Part shown: positions 16,615-26,631 of the stretch, piece by piece
Layout of the letters: each line of letters opens with the position of its first letter
Numbering within the stretch: the stretch's first letter is position 1
NCBI RefSeq assembly: GCF_014649715.1
Contig: NZ_BMTO01000023.1
Span: 28,149 to 92,148, forward strand
From: Streptomyces lateritius
Lineage (GTDB): Bacteria > Actinomycetota > Actinomycetes > Streptomycetales > Streptomycetaceae
DNA length: 64,000 bases
Direction of reading: 5' to 3'
Notes under the pieces: generated by a model
The model's database searches: none
What the model saw: the letters and a program-made list of their open reading frames with translations, nothing else
Told to the model about the DNA's origin: nothing
Made by a program: the position numbers and the translations under genes

Positions 16615-18065
16615 GGCGCCGCCTGGCCGCCTTCCTCCTTTCCCTGGTCTCCTTGCTCGGCTTGGCAGTGGCCGCGCCGCAGCCTGCGGCCGCCGACGGG
16701 CCCATCAACGACATGTGCCAGGCCAACGCAGGTGCGGCCATCGGGGCGATCATGGGACCCGCTGCGGGACTGATCGCCGGTCTCGGCTCCGATGAACTGT
16801 GCGACACGGTGGGCGAGGCCGTCAGGAACGAGGTCAAGGAGGAGTGGGACGCGGTCTGGGACAGCGTTCTGGGCGATGCCATCGTGTCGTCCGAGGACGT
16901 CGTGAAGTGGATGGTCAAGAAGGTGTTGACCGTCGCACTGGTAGGGCCGTCAGTGGACCTGGAAGCCACCGGGCTGTGGGGCGGGCAGAAGGCCACTCTC
17001 GCAGGCATGCTGACGTGGCTGGGCCTGTTGATCGCCGCCGCCGGGATGATGTGGCAGTTCGGCAAGATGGCGGTCACCGGGCAGGTCAAGCACGCCGGGC
17101 GGGCGATGGCGGGCTGGGTGGAGAACATCGTTCTGTCCACCATCGGCGTCGGGATGTTCGCACTCCTGCTGACGGTCGGGGACGTCCTCAGCGCAGGGCT
17201 AGTAGAGAAGGTCTTTAACACCGAGGACCGTGCCTACGACCGCGTCATCAAGGTGATGATGCCCGAGGGCATCGCGAATCCGATCCTCGTCGGCGGCGTC
17301 TGCGGTGTGCTGCTCCTCATCGGGTTCGTCCAGCTGATCACGGTATTCCTGCGGCAGAGCGCGATCCCGATCATCTGTCTGCTGCTGCCCGTGGCCGGCG
17401 CCGGGCGGGCGGGTGGAGATGCCACCCGCCAGTGGGCGCCCAAACTCATCACGAGCGGGCTGGTCATCGTGGCCTACAAGCCCCTCCTGGCGATCATCAT
17501 CTGTACCGGCTTTGCCGAGTTCGGGGAAGCCGTGACGCTGGCGGAATGGCTGCGCGGCTGCGCCACCCTGCTGCTCGGCATTCTCGCGCCCGGCCCCCTG
17601 ATGAAGATCTTCGCGCCGTTCGGTGCGGCGGTCGGCGGCGGAATGGCCGCAGGCGGCATGAGCCCCGCACTGGCCGCTGCCGCGGACTACTTCGGCGGCA
17701 AGAGCAGCGGCAGTGGCGGCGGTGGTGGGGAGCCGGCCAGTGCCGTGGACCACGCCCAGTACGTCCAGAAGAGCATGGGCAGCCAGGGCGGCGGGGGCGA
17801 AGACGGCGAGGCGGGCAGCGACGCCCAGGCCCAGGCCGCCCGCAACGAAAGCGCCAGGATCCCCGCCCAGGCCGGTGCGGAAGCCGAAGCCGTGGGCGCC
17901 GGTGTCGGCGAGACCGCGACCGGCACGTCGAACGCCACCGGGGTCGCAACGACCACCGCTGGCCCGGCCGGTGCGATGGCCGCGGCGGGCATCCAGGTCT
18001 TGGACGGTGTGAACGACACCATCCAGGGCGCTAGCGGAGCGGTGGGCGGGGGGAACGAGCAGTGA
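16611..18065 (+). CDS. VirB6-like polytopic channel protein
   Basis: Encodes 484 residues. A signal-peptide-like N-terminus (RRLAAFLLSLVSLLGLAVAAPQPAAA) is followed by a cytosolic helical part, five or six membrane helices (for example LAGMLTWLGLLIAAAGMMW, VLLLIGFVQLITVFL, CATLLLGILAPGPLMKIF), and a long Gly/Ala/Ser-rich tail from about residue 350. This is the architecture of Gram-positive VirB6/TrbL homologues. It is coupled to its neighbours by GTGA overlaps on both sides. Confidence 0.8.
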   Translation: MRRRLAAFLLSLVSLLGLAVAAPQPAAADGPINDMCQANAGAAIGAIMGPAAGLIAGLGSDELCDTVGEAVRNEVKEEWDAVWDSVLGDAIVSSEDVVKWMVKKVLTVALVGPSVDLEATGLWGGQKATLAGMLTWLGLLIAAAGMMWQFGKMAVTGQVKHAGRAMAGWVENIVLSTIGVGMFALLLTVGDVLSAGLVEKVFNTEDRAYDRVIKVMMPEGIANPILVGGVCGVLLLIGFVQLITVFLRQSAIPIICLLLPVAGAGRAGGDATRQWAPKLITSGLVIVAYKPLLAIIICTGFAEFGEAVTLAEWLRGCATLLLGILAPGPLMKIFAPFGAAVGGGMAAGGMSPALAAAADYFGGKSSGSGGGGGEPASAVDHAQYVQKSMGSQGGGGEDGEAGSDAQAQAARNESARIPAQAGAEAEAVGAGVGETATGTSNATGVATTTAGPAGAMAAAGIQVLDGVNDTIQGASGAVGGGNEQ

Positions 18066-19513
18066 GTACGCATGAGGTGCCCAAGACGCTGATGGTCGAC
18101 GGGTTCCGGGCCCGTCGGTCGTTCGGCTTCGGCGGACTGTCCAAGGGCGCGACGATGATCGCGGCCATGGTCCTGGTCGCGGACGGGCTGATCGCCACGC
18201 AGGCCCCGATCACGCTGCTGGTCACGCTGCCGGTGACCGGCGTGGTGTTCGGCCTCGCAGCCGCCCGCCGCCACGGCATGTCCGCTCTCGCCTACTACTG
18301 GGCGAAGTTCTCCTGGCGGAGGGCGGCGAAGATCGACGCGACGTCCTACCGGCGGCTGCTGCTGCCGCACCCGTACGCCCTGGATCTGCCGGGCGTGGGC
18401 GCCTCCTCCACGCTGATCAGGGCCCACGACCCGACCACGGGCAAGTCCGTCGGCGTCGTCCACGACCGGGCGACGGGACGCATGACCATCAGCACGCTGC
18501 TGGCCCCCGGCGGCAGCCTGATGGCCCCCACCGGCGCCGTGCAGAGCACCCTACGCACCTGGTCGTCGGTGCTGGACGCGATGAGCACGGACGAGCAGAT
18601 CAAGGGCGCGTCGGTGACCATCCAGATCACCCCAGGCGCGGGGGAGGCCCTCGGCGACGACGTGAAGGCCCGTCAGGACCCGAACGCGCCGAAGCTGGCC
18701 AAGCAGATCATCGACGAGCTGGTGCGCACCACCCCGCACGCCACCGCGAGCGTGGCGCCGTGGATGTCCGTCACGGTCGACCCCAACGCGTCCGCGAACC
18801 CGCCGGTCGACCTCGCCGAGCAGGTCGCCGAAGCGCTGAAGGTCGTCGACTCGCTCGACCTGTCGGGCACCGGCACCGATATCGAGCGCCGCGCCACCGA
18901 CATCGACCTGCGCCGCCTGGTGCGCAGCGCGTACGACCCGGACGTTTTCAATGCCCGCGACGCCGAGTTCGCGGACCTGTCGTGGGTGGAGTGCGGGCCG
19001 CAGGCCGCCGACGACGGCTGGGAGGAGTACGCGCACGACGGCGGGGTGTCCATCTCCTGGGTGCTGCGGGAGATGCCGCGGCGTCCCATCCCCTACAGCG
19101 TGCTGCTGCCGCTGCTGGCCCCGGGCCGGTTCCAACGGCGCATCACCCTCGCCTACCGGGTGCTCGACCCGTACGAGGGGGAGGCGGTGCTGGAGCGGGA
19201 GATCAGCCACGCCCAGAATCAGGCGCAGATGACCGCCGAGATCAAGGGCCGCGCGAAGTGGTCGCAGAAGGCGGATGCCCAGCGGGCGGAGAAGGCCGCA
19301 GCGCAGGTGGCCGGTGGTTCCCAGGTTGTCGACTGGACTTTGATGGTGACGGTCACGGCCCGCAGCACCGCCGAACTGCCCGCCGCCCGCCAGGAACTGA
19401 AGCGGGCCGAGAAGGCGATGCGGAGTATCCGCCTGCGCCCCGCGTACGGAGCTCAGGCCGCTGTGTTCGCAGCCGGCCTGCCGCTGGGCTACCACCCGCT
19501 GGTGAAGGACTGA
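18062..19513 (+). CDS. SCO6880-family T4SS protein
   Basis: Encodes 483 residues. Two N-terminal membrane helices (ATMIAAMVLVADGLIAT; ITLLVTLPVTGVVFGLAAARR) form a PrgI-like anchor, followed by a large cytosolic domain resembling the N-terminal part of VirB4 without the ATPase motor. In Actinobacteria this protein is encoded just before the VirB4 ATPase and probably docks it to the membrane. It lies 2 bp before the VirB4-like gene. Confidence 0.85.
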   Translation: MSTHEVPKTLMVDGFRARRSFGFGGLSKGATMIAAMVLVADGLIATQAPITLLVTLPVTGVVFGLAAARRHGMSALAYYWAKFSWRRAAKIDATSYRRLLLPHPYALDLPGVGASSTLIRAHDPTTGKSVGVVHDRATGRMTISTLLAPGGSLMAPTGAVQSTLRTWSSVLDAMSTDEQIKGASVTIQITPGAGEALGDDVKARQDPNAPKLAKQIIDELVRTTPHATASVAPWMSVTVDPNASANPPVDLAEQVAEALKVVDSLDLSGTGTDIERRATDIDLRRLVRSAYDPDVFNARDAEFADLSWVECGPQAADDGWEEYAHDGGVSISWVLREMPRRPIPYSVLLPLLAPGRFQRRITLAYRVLDPYEGEAVLEREISHAQNQAQMTAEIKGRAKWSQKADAQRAEKAAAQVAGGSQVVDWTLMVTVTARSTAELPAARQELKRAEKAMRSIRLRPAYGAQAAVFAAGLPLGYHPLVKD

Positions 19514-19515
19514 GG

Positions 19516-21114
19516 ATGGCACGCAAGTCGAAGGCGCCCGTGGTGACCACGCCCAAGCGCGTGGTGCGGGCCGCCGAGCAGGCCCCGACCCGCGAGGAGC
19601 GGCGGGCGGAGAAGAAACTGAAGGCACGGTTCGCCCCCCGGCGGGGGTGGGGCGGCCGGTTCGGCGGCCGCGCCCCGGTCGAGGACGCGGGCACCGTCTA
19701 CACCGGCCCGACCACTCAGGTCGGCGGCATCTACCCCTTCCTCCTCGGCTCCGGGCTGCCGCCGCGCGGTGTGCCGGTCGGGCGGGACGTGCTGACCGGG
19801 GAGCTGGTGTGCATCGACCCGTCCGGCTGGACCGGCAAGCTGACGACCAACCCTGGTATGTGGGTCATGTCGCAGCCGGGCGCGGGTAAGTCGGCGCTGG
19901 TCAAGCGGGTGTGCCTGGTGTACTCCGCGTACGGGCACATGGTGTGTGTCCCCGGCGACGTCAAGGGCGAGTACAGCACGCTGATCAGCGAGCTCGGCGG
20001 ATCCGTGGTCCGGATCGGTGACGGCATCGGCCGCCTCAACCCCTTGGACTCCGGCCCGCTCAAGGGCCGCGTGCAGTCGCTGCCCGTCGACCGGCGCCAG
20101 GCGCTCCTCGACGTCCTCAACGGCCGCAGGCTCGAGACCCTGGTCGCGCTGCTGTCCACCAAGCACGGCTTGGGCCGGACGCCGGACGAGATCGAGCGCT
20201 CCGCCCTGGACACGGCAGTCCACGTCGCCTCCGCCGCCCAGGCCTCGGGCAGCGACCCGATCGTCTCCGACGTCGTTCAGGTGCTACGCGCCGCTCCGGA
20301 GGAGCTGCGGAACAAGCTCACCGCCGACGGCGACCGCTACCAGGACCTGACCCGCTCGGTCATCGCCGGGCTCGACAACCTGATCGGCGGCCCGTTGCGC
20401 GGACTGTTCGACGGACCGACCACCACTCCGCTCGACATCAACGCGCCCGCCGTCTCCGTCGACATCTCCGCCCTGCGGGCCCGCGGAAACGACGTCGTCT
20501 CCGCCGGGATGATCGCGACGTGGGCGTACACCTACAGCTCGATCGACTCAGCCCGCTCCATCGGACTGATGGACCGCAAGCTGGTCCTGCCCATGGACGA
20601 GATGTGGCGCGCCCTGCGCTCCGGGCCGGGACTGGTCGACGCCATGGACGCGATCAGCCGCCTCAACAGGACCACGGACGACGTCACCATCTACGTCACG
20701 CACTCACTGCTCGACGTCGAGGCCCTGCCCACCGAGCAGGACCGCGCGAAAGCGCGCGGCCTGATGGACCGCTGCGACACGTGGGTAATCGGCGCGTCCT
20801 CCGAGGAGGAGCTGCGGCGCGTGACCGGCAAGAGGTCCCTCACCGAGCAGGAGCGCATGATGATCGGCTCCTGGTCGTCGGCCACGTCCACCGGCCTGGA
20901 CATCGACCCCACCGTCCTGGCCGAGGGTGGCGAAGGCCAGCCGCTGGCCGAGGAAGAAGGCGCCCGGCACCCGGGCCGCGGCAAGTACCTGATCAAAATC
21001 GGTACCCGCCCGGGCATCGCGTCGGCCCTGGAGCTGACCGCGACCGAGAAGCGGCTCTACCGCACGGACACCAACCAGCGCCGGGCGACGACGACGGGGG
21101 GCGGCAGCCGATGA
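19516..21114 (+). CDS. VirB4-like T4SS ATPase
   Basis: Encodes 532 residues. Walker A is SQPGAGKSA (residues 119-127); a Walker B candidate is LVLPMDEMW near residue 355; a sensor region is TIYVTHSLLDVE. The N-terminal beta domain is missing and is supplied in trans by the preceding SCO6880-like protein. It powers channel assembly and transport. No membrane segment is seen. It overlaps the VirD4-like gene by ATGA. Confidence 0.92.
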   Translation: MARKSKAPVVTTPKRVVRAAEQAPTREERRAEKKLKARFAPRRGWGGRFGGRAPVEDAGTVYTGPTTQVGGIYPFLLGSGLPPRGVPVGRDVLTGELVCIDPSGWTGKLTTNPGMWVMSQPGAGKSALVKRVCLVYSAYGHMVCVPGDVKGEYSTLISELGGSVVRIGDGIGRLNPLDSGPLKGRVQSLPVDRRQALLDVLNGRRLETLVALLSTKHGLGRTPDEIERSALDTAVHVASAAQASGSDPIVSDVVQVLRAAPEELRNKLTADGDRYQDLTRSVIAGLDNLIGGPLRGLFDGPTTTPLDINAPAVSVDISALRARGNDVVSAGMIATWAYTYSSIDSARSIGLMDRKLVLPMDEMWRALRSGPGLVDAMDAISRLNRTTDDVTIYVTHSLLDVEALPTEQDRAKARGLMDRCDTWVIGASSEEELRRVTGKRSLTEQERMMIGSWSSATSTGLDIDPTVLAEGGEGQPLAEEEGARHPGRGKYLIKIGTRPGIASALELTATEKRLYRTDTNQRRATTTGGGSR

Positions 21115-22850
21115 TGACGGAGAACGACCGGGCGTGGCTGGCCGGAGGCATCCTGTTCGGGGGCGCGGTGACGCTGTCCGCCTCCACCTGGGCCGGGGCC
21201 GCTGCCGGCGCCGTCCTGACCGGTGAACAAGCGGCGCCCGCCTCCCCACTGACGGTCTACCGCATGACCACCGACTGGGCTGCCACCTGGCCGCACTCCC
21301 AGACCGCCTCGGCCGTCGGAGCCGGGCTCCTCGACGTCGCCGTCGTCGCCCTCGTGGTCTGGGGCCTGCGCGTCGCCTTCCGCTGGTTCCGCAACCCCTC
21401 CGACCTCGCCACGCTCTACCAGGTGCGTGAGCTCACCCCCAAGCCGGCGGCCCGCACCGCCACCCGGCTACGCGCCTCCCTGAAGGACCGCAAGCCCAAG
21501 AAGATCCCGGCCCGCGACCGTGGCGTCCTGCTCGGCGACCACCTGCCCTCCGGGGTGGAGCTGCGCGGCTCGGATGAGGACACCTACGTCGCCATCATGG
21601 CGCCCCGTGCGGGCAAGTCGACGTCCCTGGCCATCCCGGTGGCCGAGGAAGCCCCGGCGAGCCTGCTGATGACGTCCAACAAGGCAGACGTCTACGCCGC
21701 CACGCTCGCCTCCCGCTCGAGGGTCGGGCACGCGTGGATCCTCGACACCCAGGGGGTCGCGCAGGTTAAGCGCGACATGTGGTGGGACATGATCGCCCAG
21801 GCCGAGACGCTGGAGGGCGCCGAACGGCTCGCCTCCCACTTCGTCACCCAGATCACCTCGGAGCAGGCCGACCCGTTCTGGTCCCAGGCCGCCGGAGACC
21901 TCCTGGTCGGCCTGTTCCGGGCCGCCTGGTGGGAGGGCGGCAGCGTCCGCGACGTCATGCGATGGCTGGCCGACCCCAAGGAGAAGGCCCCGCTGCGCGT
22001 CCTCTACGAGCACGAGCCCGTGCTCGCCGAACAGGTCGACTCCTCGATCAACATCGCCGAGGAGACCCAGTCAGGCATCTACCAGAACGCCCGCACTGCC
22101 GTCAGCGCGCTGCGCGACGAGAAGACCCTCGCCTGGGTCACACCGGACAAGCACCGGCCGCGGTTCGACCCCGAGCATTTCGCCACCAGCCGGGACACCC
22201 TGTACCTGCTGAGCAAGAAGGGCGGCCCCGCCAGCGCGGTGGTGGCCGCGCTCGCCGACGCCGTCTTCACCGCCGGCGCCGAGGCGGGCGAGCAACACGG
22301 CGGCCGCCTGCCTGAGCCGATGCGCGCGGTGCTGGACGAGGCAGCCAACATCTGCCGCATCGCCGACCTGCCCGACCTCTACAGCCACCTCGGCTCCCGC
22401 GGCATCACGCCCTTCGTCATCCTCCAGAGCTACCGGCAGGGCGTGAAGGCGTGGGGCGAGGTCGGCATGGACTCGATGTGGTCCGCCGCGACGAAAAAGG
22501 TGATCGGTGTCGGCCTGGACGACGCGAAGTTCGCCGGCGACATCGCCACCCTGGTCGGCATGCACAGCGTGGAGCGCGGCTCCTTCTCCAAGAGCAAGGA
22601 CGGTCACAGCCGCAGCTACTCCGAGCAGCGCGAACAGATCCTCGACGCCGCCCAGATCCGCGCCATGCGCAAGGGCACCGCGTTGCTCATGGCCACCGGC
22701 ATGCCCGTCGCCCAGATCGCCCTGCGCCCCTGGTACGCCGAGGAGGTCATGGCCCACATCGGCCCGCAGATGAAGGCCGAGGAGAAGGCCATCACCGAGC
22801 GAGCCGTCGCCGCGTACGAGGAGCGGAAGGCAGCCCGGCGTGGCCGATGA
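21111..22850 (+). CDS. VirD4/TraG-type coupling protein
   Basis: Encodes 579 residues. Two N-terminal helices (LAGGILFGGAVTLSASTWAGAAAG; VGAGLLDVAVVALVVWGLRV) anchor it. Walker A is IMAPRAGKST (about 162-171) and Walker B RAVLDEAAN (about 403-411), followed by the typical SRGITPFVILQSYRQG motif. The coupling protein receives the relaxase-DNA complex and any protein effectors and feeds them into the channel, so it is the natural reader of any shared export signal in this window. Confidence 0.95.
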   Translation: MMTENDRAWLAGGILFGGAVTLSASTWAGAAAGAVLTGEQAAPASPLTVYRMTTDWAATWPHSQTASAVGAGLLDVAVVALVVWGLRVAFRWFRNPSDLATLYQVRELTPKPAARTATRLRASLKDRKPKKIPARDRGVLLGDHLPSGVELRGSDEDTYVAIMAPRAGKSTSLAIPVAEEAPASLLMTSNKADVYAATLASRSRVGHAWILDTQGVAQVKRDMWWDMIAQAETLEGAERLASHFVTQITSEQADPFWSQAAGDLLVGLFRAAWWEGGSVRDVMRWLADPKEKAPLRVLYEHEPVLAEQVDSSINIAEETQSGIYQNARTAVSALRDEKTLAWVTPDKHRPRFDPEHFATSRDTLYLLSKKGGPASAVVAALADAVFTAGAEAGEQHGGRLPEPMRAVLDEAANICRIADLPDLYSHLGSRGITPFVILQSYRQGVKAWGEVGMDSMWSAATKKVIGVGLDDAKFAGDIATLVGMHSVERGSFSKSKDGHSRSYSEQREQILDAAQIRAMRKGTALLMATGMPVAQIALRPWYAEEVMAHIGPQMKAEEKAITERAVAAYEERKAARRGR

Positions 22851-23433
22851 ACCCGACGAGGTGCCAAAGCTCGACGTGCCGGTCGGCATGTTCGAGGACA
22901 TCGAGGACCTCAAAGCACAGATCGCAGCCCTGACGACCCAGGTCAACAGGCTCACCGAGCACGCCGCCGGCGCGGAAGGCGAGGCCTCAGCCGACGACGA
23001 GCAGGAGGGTGAGGAAGCAGAAGATGCCCTTGAGGCGGAGGATGAATGGCAGTACCCGCCGTTCATCCTCCTGCTCGACTCACCGCAGTACGACGAAGAA
23101 CTGCGTGCCCTGATCGAGTGGGTGGAAGGCGTCCTCGTCCCCGGCTACCTCGCCGAACCCTCCGCCGACGCCCGCTGGTGCCACCTGTGGTTCGAGCACC
23201 CCGTCGCCATCGCCCGCCTCCACGCCCTCTGGCTCGCCTGGCAGGAGCTCACCGACCCCGCCACCTGCGGCTACACCGGCCCCTCGGTGTGGCACCGCGA
23301 CCACCTCGACCCCTGCATGCGGGAGCTACGCCCTTCGGCAGGGCCCTTCGCGGGCTGCACCAAGGGAGAACACCAGATCGCCCACCGCCTGCCCGGCACG
23401 GTGCCCAGCGCCTGGCGACAGGCCGACGGCTGA
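22840..23433 (+). CDS. DUF4913 family protein
   Basis: Encodes 197 residues from a GTG inside the end of the coupling protein gene (11-bp overlap). There is a coiled-coil N-terminus (DIEDLKAQIAALTTQVNRLTEH), an acidic linker, and then the DUF4913 core with WCHLWFEHPVAIARLHALW, SVWHRDHLDPCMRELR and GPFAGC. DUF4913 genes commonly accompany the conjugation genes of Streptomyces plasmids; their function is unknown. Confidence 0.85.
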   Translation: MADEPDEVPKLDVPVGMFEDIEDLKAQIAALTTQVNRLTEHAAGAEGEASADDEQEGEEAEDALEAEDEWQYPPFILLLDSPQYDEELRALIEWVEGVLVPGYLAEPSADARWCHLWFEHPVAIARLHALWLAWQELTDPATCGYTGPSVWHRDHLDPCMRELRPSAGPFAGCTKGEHQIAHRLPGTVPSAWRQADG

Positions 23434-23510
23434 CCGTTCGGGCTCTGCAGTCCTTCGACAAGCGAGTTCGCCCGCCTGCGCCCATCCCGCATTTGTGGAG
23501 TCACAGCAGC

Positions 23511-25709
23511 ATGACCACGTCCCCAACGCCCATACCGGCTCCCCCGTCCTGGCCGCACTGCGGGCACGGCGCAGACGCCGCTGATCCCATTGGCTGCCGC
23601 GGTATTCACGTCTCCAGCCATGGAGCGTGCCTTGCGCATCTCTCCGACACGGATCGCGACGCCTATCTGAACAGCCTCGCTGCGGGAAGCAGCGTCGATC
23701 ACAGCGGTACCCCGTTCACCCCGGCGCTCCTGTCCGCTCTGCTCGAAGCGGTACGGGACTCGACCGGTATACCCGTCCTCGGCCCAGCCACGTTCGCCGA
23801 CGCGCAGTTCTCCGGCGTCGCGGCGTTCGAGCGGACCCGGTTCTCCGGCCACGCCCAGTTCAAAGGCACTCAGTTTCTGGGAGAGGCAGGGTTTGAGGGG
23901 GCGGAGTTCTCTGCGGACGCCCGGTTCGACCGAGCACAGTTCTCAGACGCTGCATCGTTCGGTGGCGCGCTGTTCGGCTTCGCCGATTTCGAGGGGGCAG
24001 AGTTCTTCGGAGACGTCCGGTTCGGCGAGACACAGTTCTCCGGAACGGCCAGGTTCGCCGGGGTGAAGTTCTCGGCGGTCGTTCTGTTCTCCGGGGCACA
24101 GTTCGACGACCACGCGGTGTTTGATCGGGCCAGATTTGCCGGATTTACCCGATTTGATGGGGCGCAGTTCCTCGGTCCCGGCAGGTTCGCGTACACACGG
24201 TTTTCTGAGGATGCCCACTTCCACGGGGTTCAGTTCGCCCAGGACGCTTTGTTCATGAGCTCCCAGTTCTCCGGGCGGGCAGACTTCCTCAACGCCCGGT
24301 TCGCCGGGACCACCTGGTTCGACAGGGGACGGTTCTCCGGAGAGTTCATCGTCAGCGCAGCAAGCTTCTCCGGCGGCGCCTGGTTTGATCAGGCTTGGTT
24401 CGCCAAGACCGCGCGGTTCGTCGAGACACAGTTCGAAGGCCGCGCCCGGTTCCCGTGGGCATGGTTCGAAGGGCGAGCGGAGTTCCGCCAAACCAGATTC
24501 TCCGGCTCCGTCGTATTTGGCGGGGCGAAGTTTTCGATGGATGCCCAGTTCGCCATGGCGGAGTTCGGGGCGTCTGGGCGATGGGGTCCGGTCGTGTGCG
24601 ACCGGACGCTGAACCTGTCCGGTGCTGTGTTCGAAATGCCTGTGACGATGGAGATTGCAGCGAGTCAGCTGCTCTGCCAGCGGACCCGGTGGGACTCGAC
24701 GGCCACCCTGCGTCTGCGCTACGCCACGGTGGACCTCACCGATGCCGTGCTGTCCGCACCCGTGGCTGTCACCGCCCATCCCGTCGAATTCGTAGCCAAC
24801 GGTGGACGCCCCGACGAGACAAAGCTGTCCAGCCGACCCGCCGAGGTGCAGGTCATGTCGGTACAAGGCGTAGACGCCGCACACCTGGTCTTGACAGACA
24901 CCGATCTCACCGACTGCCAGTTCTCCGGAGCGTTCCACCTCGACCAGCTTCGGCTGGAAGGCCGCACGACCTTCGCATTCACGCCGACTGGCTGGCACCG
25001 CAACGGCATACGACCAGTGCACTGGACCCGCCGCCGTGCATTGGCCGAAGAACACCACTGGCGTGCCCAGAGCGCCGGCCAGCCCCAGACGCCTCCCGGG
25101 CAGACACCTTCAAAGCGAAAGTGGCGTCCTGGACCGCACCACCCAGACCCCGGGCTCACCCCGGACCCAGAGGATGTCGCCGCGGCCTACCGGCAGCTGC
25201 GCAAGGCGTTCGAGGACGGAAAGAACGAGCCGGGAGCGGCCGACTTCTATTACGGCGAGTGCGAGATGCGCCGCCACGACCGCACCAGCACCACTCGAAG
25301 TGAGCGCGGCCTGTTGTGGGCCTATTGGCTGCTGTCCGGCTACGGTCTGCGCGCCTCCCGAGCGCTCGGCTGGCTGGCTGCCTCGATGCTCGTCACGCTC
25401 GTGCTCCTGATGGGCTTCGGTCTCCCGCAGGGCTCGCCGAAACAGCAGGCGACGGGCACCGTCCCGGCCGGCGGAGGCAAGGTCACCCTGACGATCGACA
25501 AGGAGGACCCGAAAAACCCAAGCGGGGAGAGGTTCACCGGCAAACGCTTCGATAAGGCCCTGAGCGTCACGCTCAACTCGGTGGTATTCCGTTCCAGCGG
25601 ACAGGACCTGACCACTGCCGGAACCTACATCGAGATGACCTCCCGTCTCCTGGAGCCCGCGCTTCTTGCGCTCGCCGTCCTCGCTGTCCGCGGCCGCATC
25701 AAGCGCTGA
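23511..25709 (+). CDS. Large pentapeptide-repeat membrane protein
   Basis: Encodes 732 residues. The N-terminal 60 residues have a Cys/His-rich segment (HCGHGADAADPIGCRG...CLAHL). Residues about 95-410 are a near-continuous run of F-centred repeats (AxF/QFSG/ARFxG), which form a right-handed quadrilateral beta-helix. A charged Pro-rich linker follows, then membrane helices near 618-638 and 710-728. It is the last gene of the conjugation block. It could be a membrane sensor or a surface-exclusion-type protein; that is inference. Confidence 0.85.
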   Translation: MTTSPTPIPAPPSWPHCGHGADAADPIGCRGIHVSSHGACLAHLSDTDRDAYLNSLAAGSSVDHSGTPFTPALLSALLEAVRDSTGIPVLGPATFADAQFSGVAAFERTRFSGHAQFKGTQFLGEAGFEGAEFSADARFDRAQFSDAASFGGALFGFADFEGAEFFGDVRFGETQFSGTARFAGVKFSAVVLFSGAQFDDHAVFDRARFAGFTRFDGAQFLGPGRFAYTRFSEDAHFHGVQFAQDALFMSSQFSGRADFLNARFAGTTWFDRGRFSGEFIVSAASFSGGAWFDQAWFAKTARFVETQFEGRARFPWAWFEGRAEFRQTRFSGSVVFGGAKFSMDAQFAMAEFGASGRWGPVVCDRTLNLSGAVFEMPVTMEIAASQLLCQRTRWDSTATLRLRYATVDLTDAVLSAPVAVTAHPVEFVANGGRPDETKLSSRPAEVQVMSVQGVDAAHLVLTDTDLTDCQFSGAFHLDQLRLEGRTTFAFTPTGWHRNGIRPVHWTRRRALAEEHHWRAQSAGQPQTPPGQTPSKRKWRPGPHHPDPGLTPDPEDVAAAYRQLRKAFEDGKNEPGAADFYYGECEMRRHDRTSTTRSERGLLWAYWLLSGYGLRASRALGWLAASMLVTLVLLMGFGLPQGSPKQQATGTVPAGGGKVTLTIDKEDPKNPSGERFTGKRFDKALSVTLNSVVFRSSGQDLTTAGTYIEMTSRLLEPALLALAVLAVRGRIKR

Positions 25710-25751
25710 CTGGCGGCCTCCCTTTATACAAAGGAACCGGACAGGGGCCGT

Positions 25752-25872
25752 TCATGCCTCGGCGAAGGGCTGGCGTTCGCCGATCTTCCGGTAGCCCCAG
25801 CTCTCGTAGAGGGCTTGGACGCGGGGGTGGGTGGTGTCGACGAGGAGGACCCGGCTAGGGCCTGTCTTCCGG
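25752..25872 (-). pseudogene. GNAT acetyltransferase, C-terminal fragment
   Basis: About 40 residues (KTGPSRVLLVDTTHPRVQALYESWGYRKIGE, then a stop) match the last strand-helix-strand of GNAT N-acetyltransferases, including the ALYESWGY motif. The upstream acetyl-CoA site is absent and the frame runs directly into the next minus-strand gene, so the gene was cut. It marks a recombination scar at the right edge of the conjugation block. Confidence 0.7.
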
Positions 25873-25873
25873 A

Positions 25874-26179
25874 TCAGGCCGTGGGACGGCGGCGGGCGCG
25901 GAGCAGGTGAACGCCCTTCACGGCATAGACGGCGGTCACGAGCGCGAAGCCGGCGGGGGTGAGCCAGAACCAGGATTCCGCCACCACGAGGCCCAGTAGC
26001 AGGCCGCTGAGGAGCAGCATGCTGCCGACGGTATCCAGCAGGTCGAGACGCGCCTTTGAGCGCACCGCGGGGTCGGGTCCGCGCAGCCGGCGGATGACGG
26101 GGACGAGGGCGAGGGTCTGCAAGACGGCCAGACCGAGAGCGATCCAGACGAACCAGTCGGGTATGTCCACGCCGCGCAC
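25874..26179 (-). CDS. Small integral membrane protein
   Basis: Encodes 101 residues with three hydrophobic helices (WFVWIALGLAVLQTLALVPVI; LLDTVGSMLLLSGLLLGLVVAESWFW; GFALVTAVYAVKGVHLL) and a basic loop between the first two. No family is recognised. It reads away from the conjugation genes. Confidence 0.6.
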   Translation of the reverse strand: MRGVDIPDWFVWIALGLAVLQTLALVPVIRRLRGPDPAVRSKARLDLLDTVGSMLLLSGLLLGLVVAESWFWLTPAGFALVTAVYAVKGVHLLRARRRPTA

Positions 26180-26439
26180 TGTATAGCCCCCGGCCCTCGG
26201 GACGAAGATCCGAAAGAAGCACCCTAGTGGTTCGGGGCGGTGGCCGACGAGCTCGGTGCGCAGCTAGCACTCGGCTGTGCCCATTCCTGTGGGAGTAAAG
26301 GAACTGAGCTCTTGCCGGTTCGGCAGGGCAAGGGCTCTATTCACGGCCGCTCGTATCCCCTTGGGCGCTCCGTCGGCGCGGTCGGCGGGCCCTGCTCGTC
26401 GGCATCCGAGTTCCGCGAAGCGGGCCGGGACGACCGAGG

Positions 26440-26560
26440 GCCCGGCCGGACGCCGTGCTGGCGGACCGGGCGTACTCGTCCCGCGCGATCCGGAGCCATC
26501 TCCGCCGACGCGGGATCCGTGCAGTCATCCCTCAACGGCGCCGCAGGCCCCAGCGTGGGC
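26440..26560 (+). pseudogene. IS5-family transposase, internal fragment
   Basis: LADRAYSSRAIRSHLRRRGIRAVIP is the conserved second-Asp region (DKAYSS.AIR..LRRRGI) of Streptomyces IS5-family transposases. Nothing before or after it is intact. The rest of 26180-26631 shows no gene. Confidence 0.7.
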
Positions 26561-26631
26561 GGTGGCGTAGGTGATCCCGCTCACGACTCACTGCCCCCGG
26601 AGATCGCTCCGCAGCGTGCTTGAATCACCGG

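Noticed and set aside
18760..19515. Extension of the VirB4-like gene upstream into the SCO6880-like gene
   Set aside because: It is the out-of-frame shadow of the SCO6880-like gene; the ATG at 19516 starts a proper protein.
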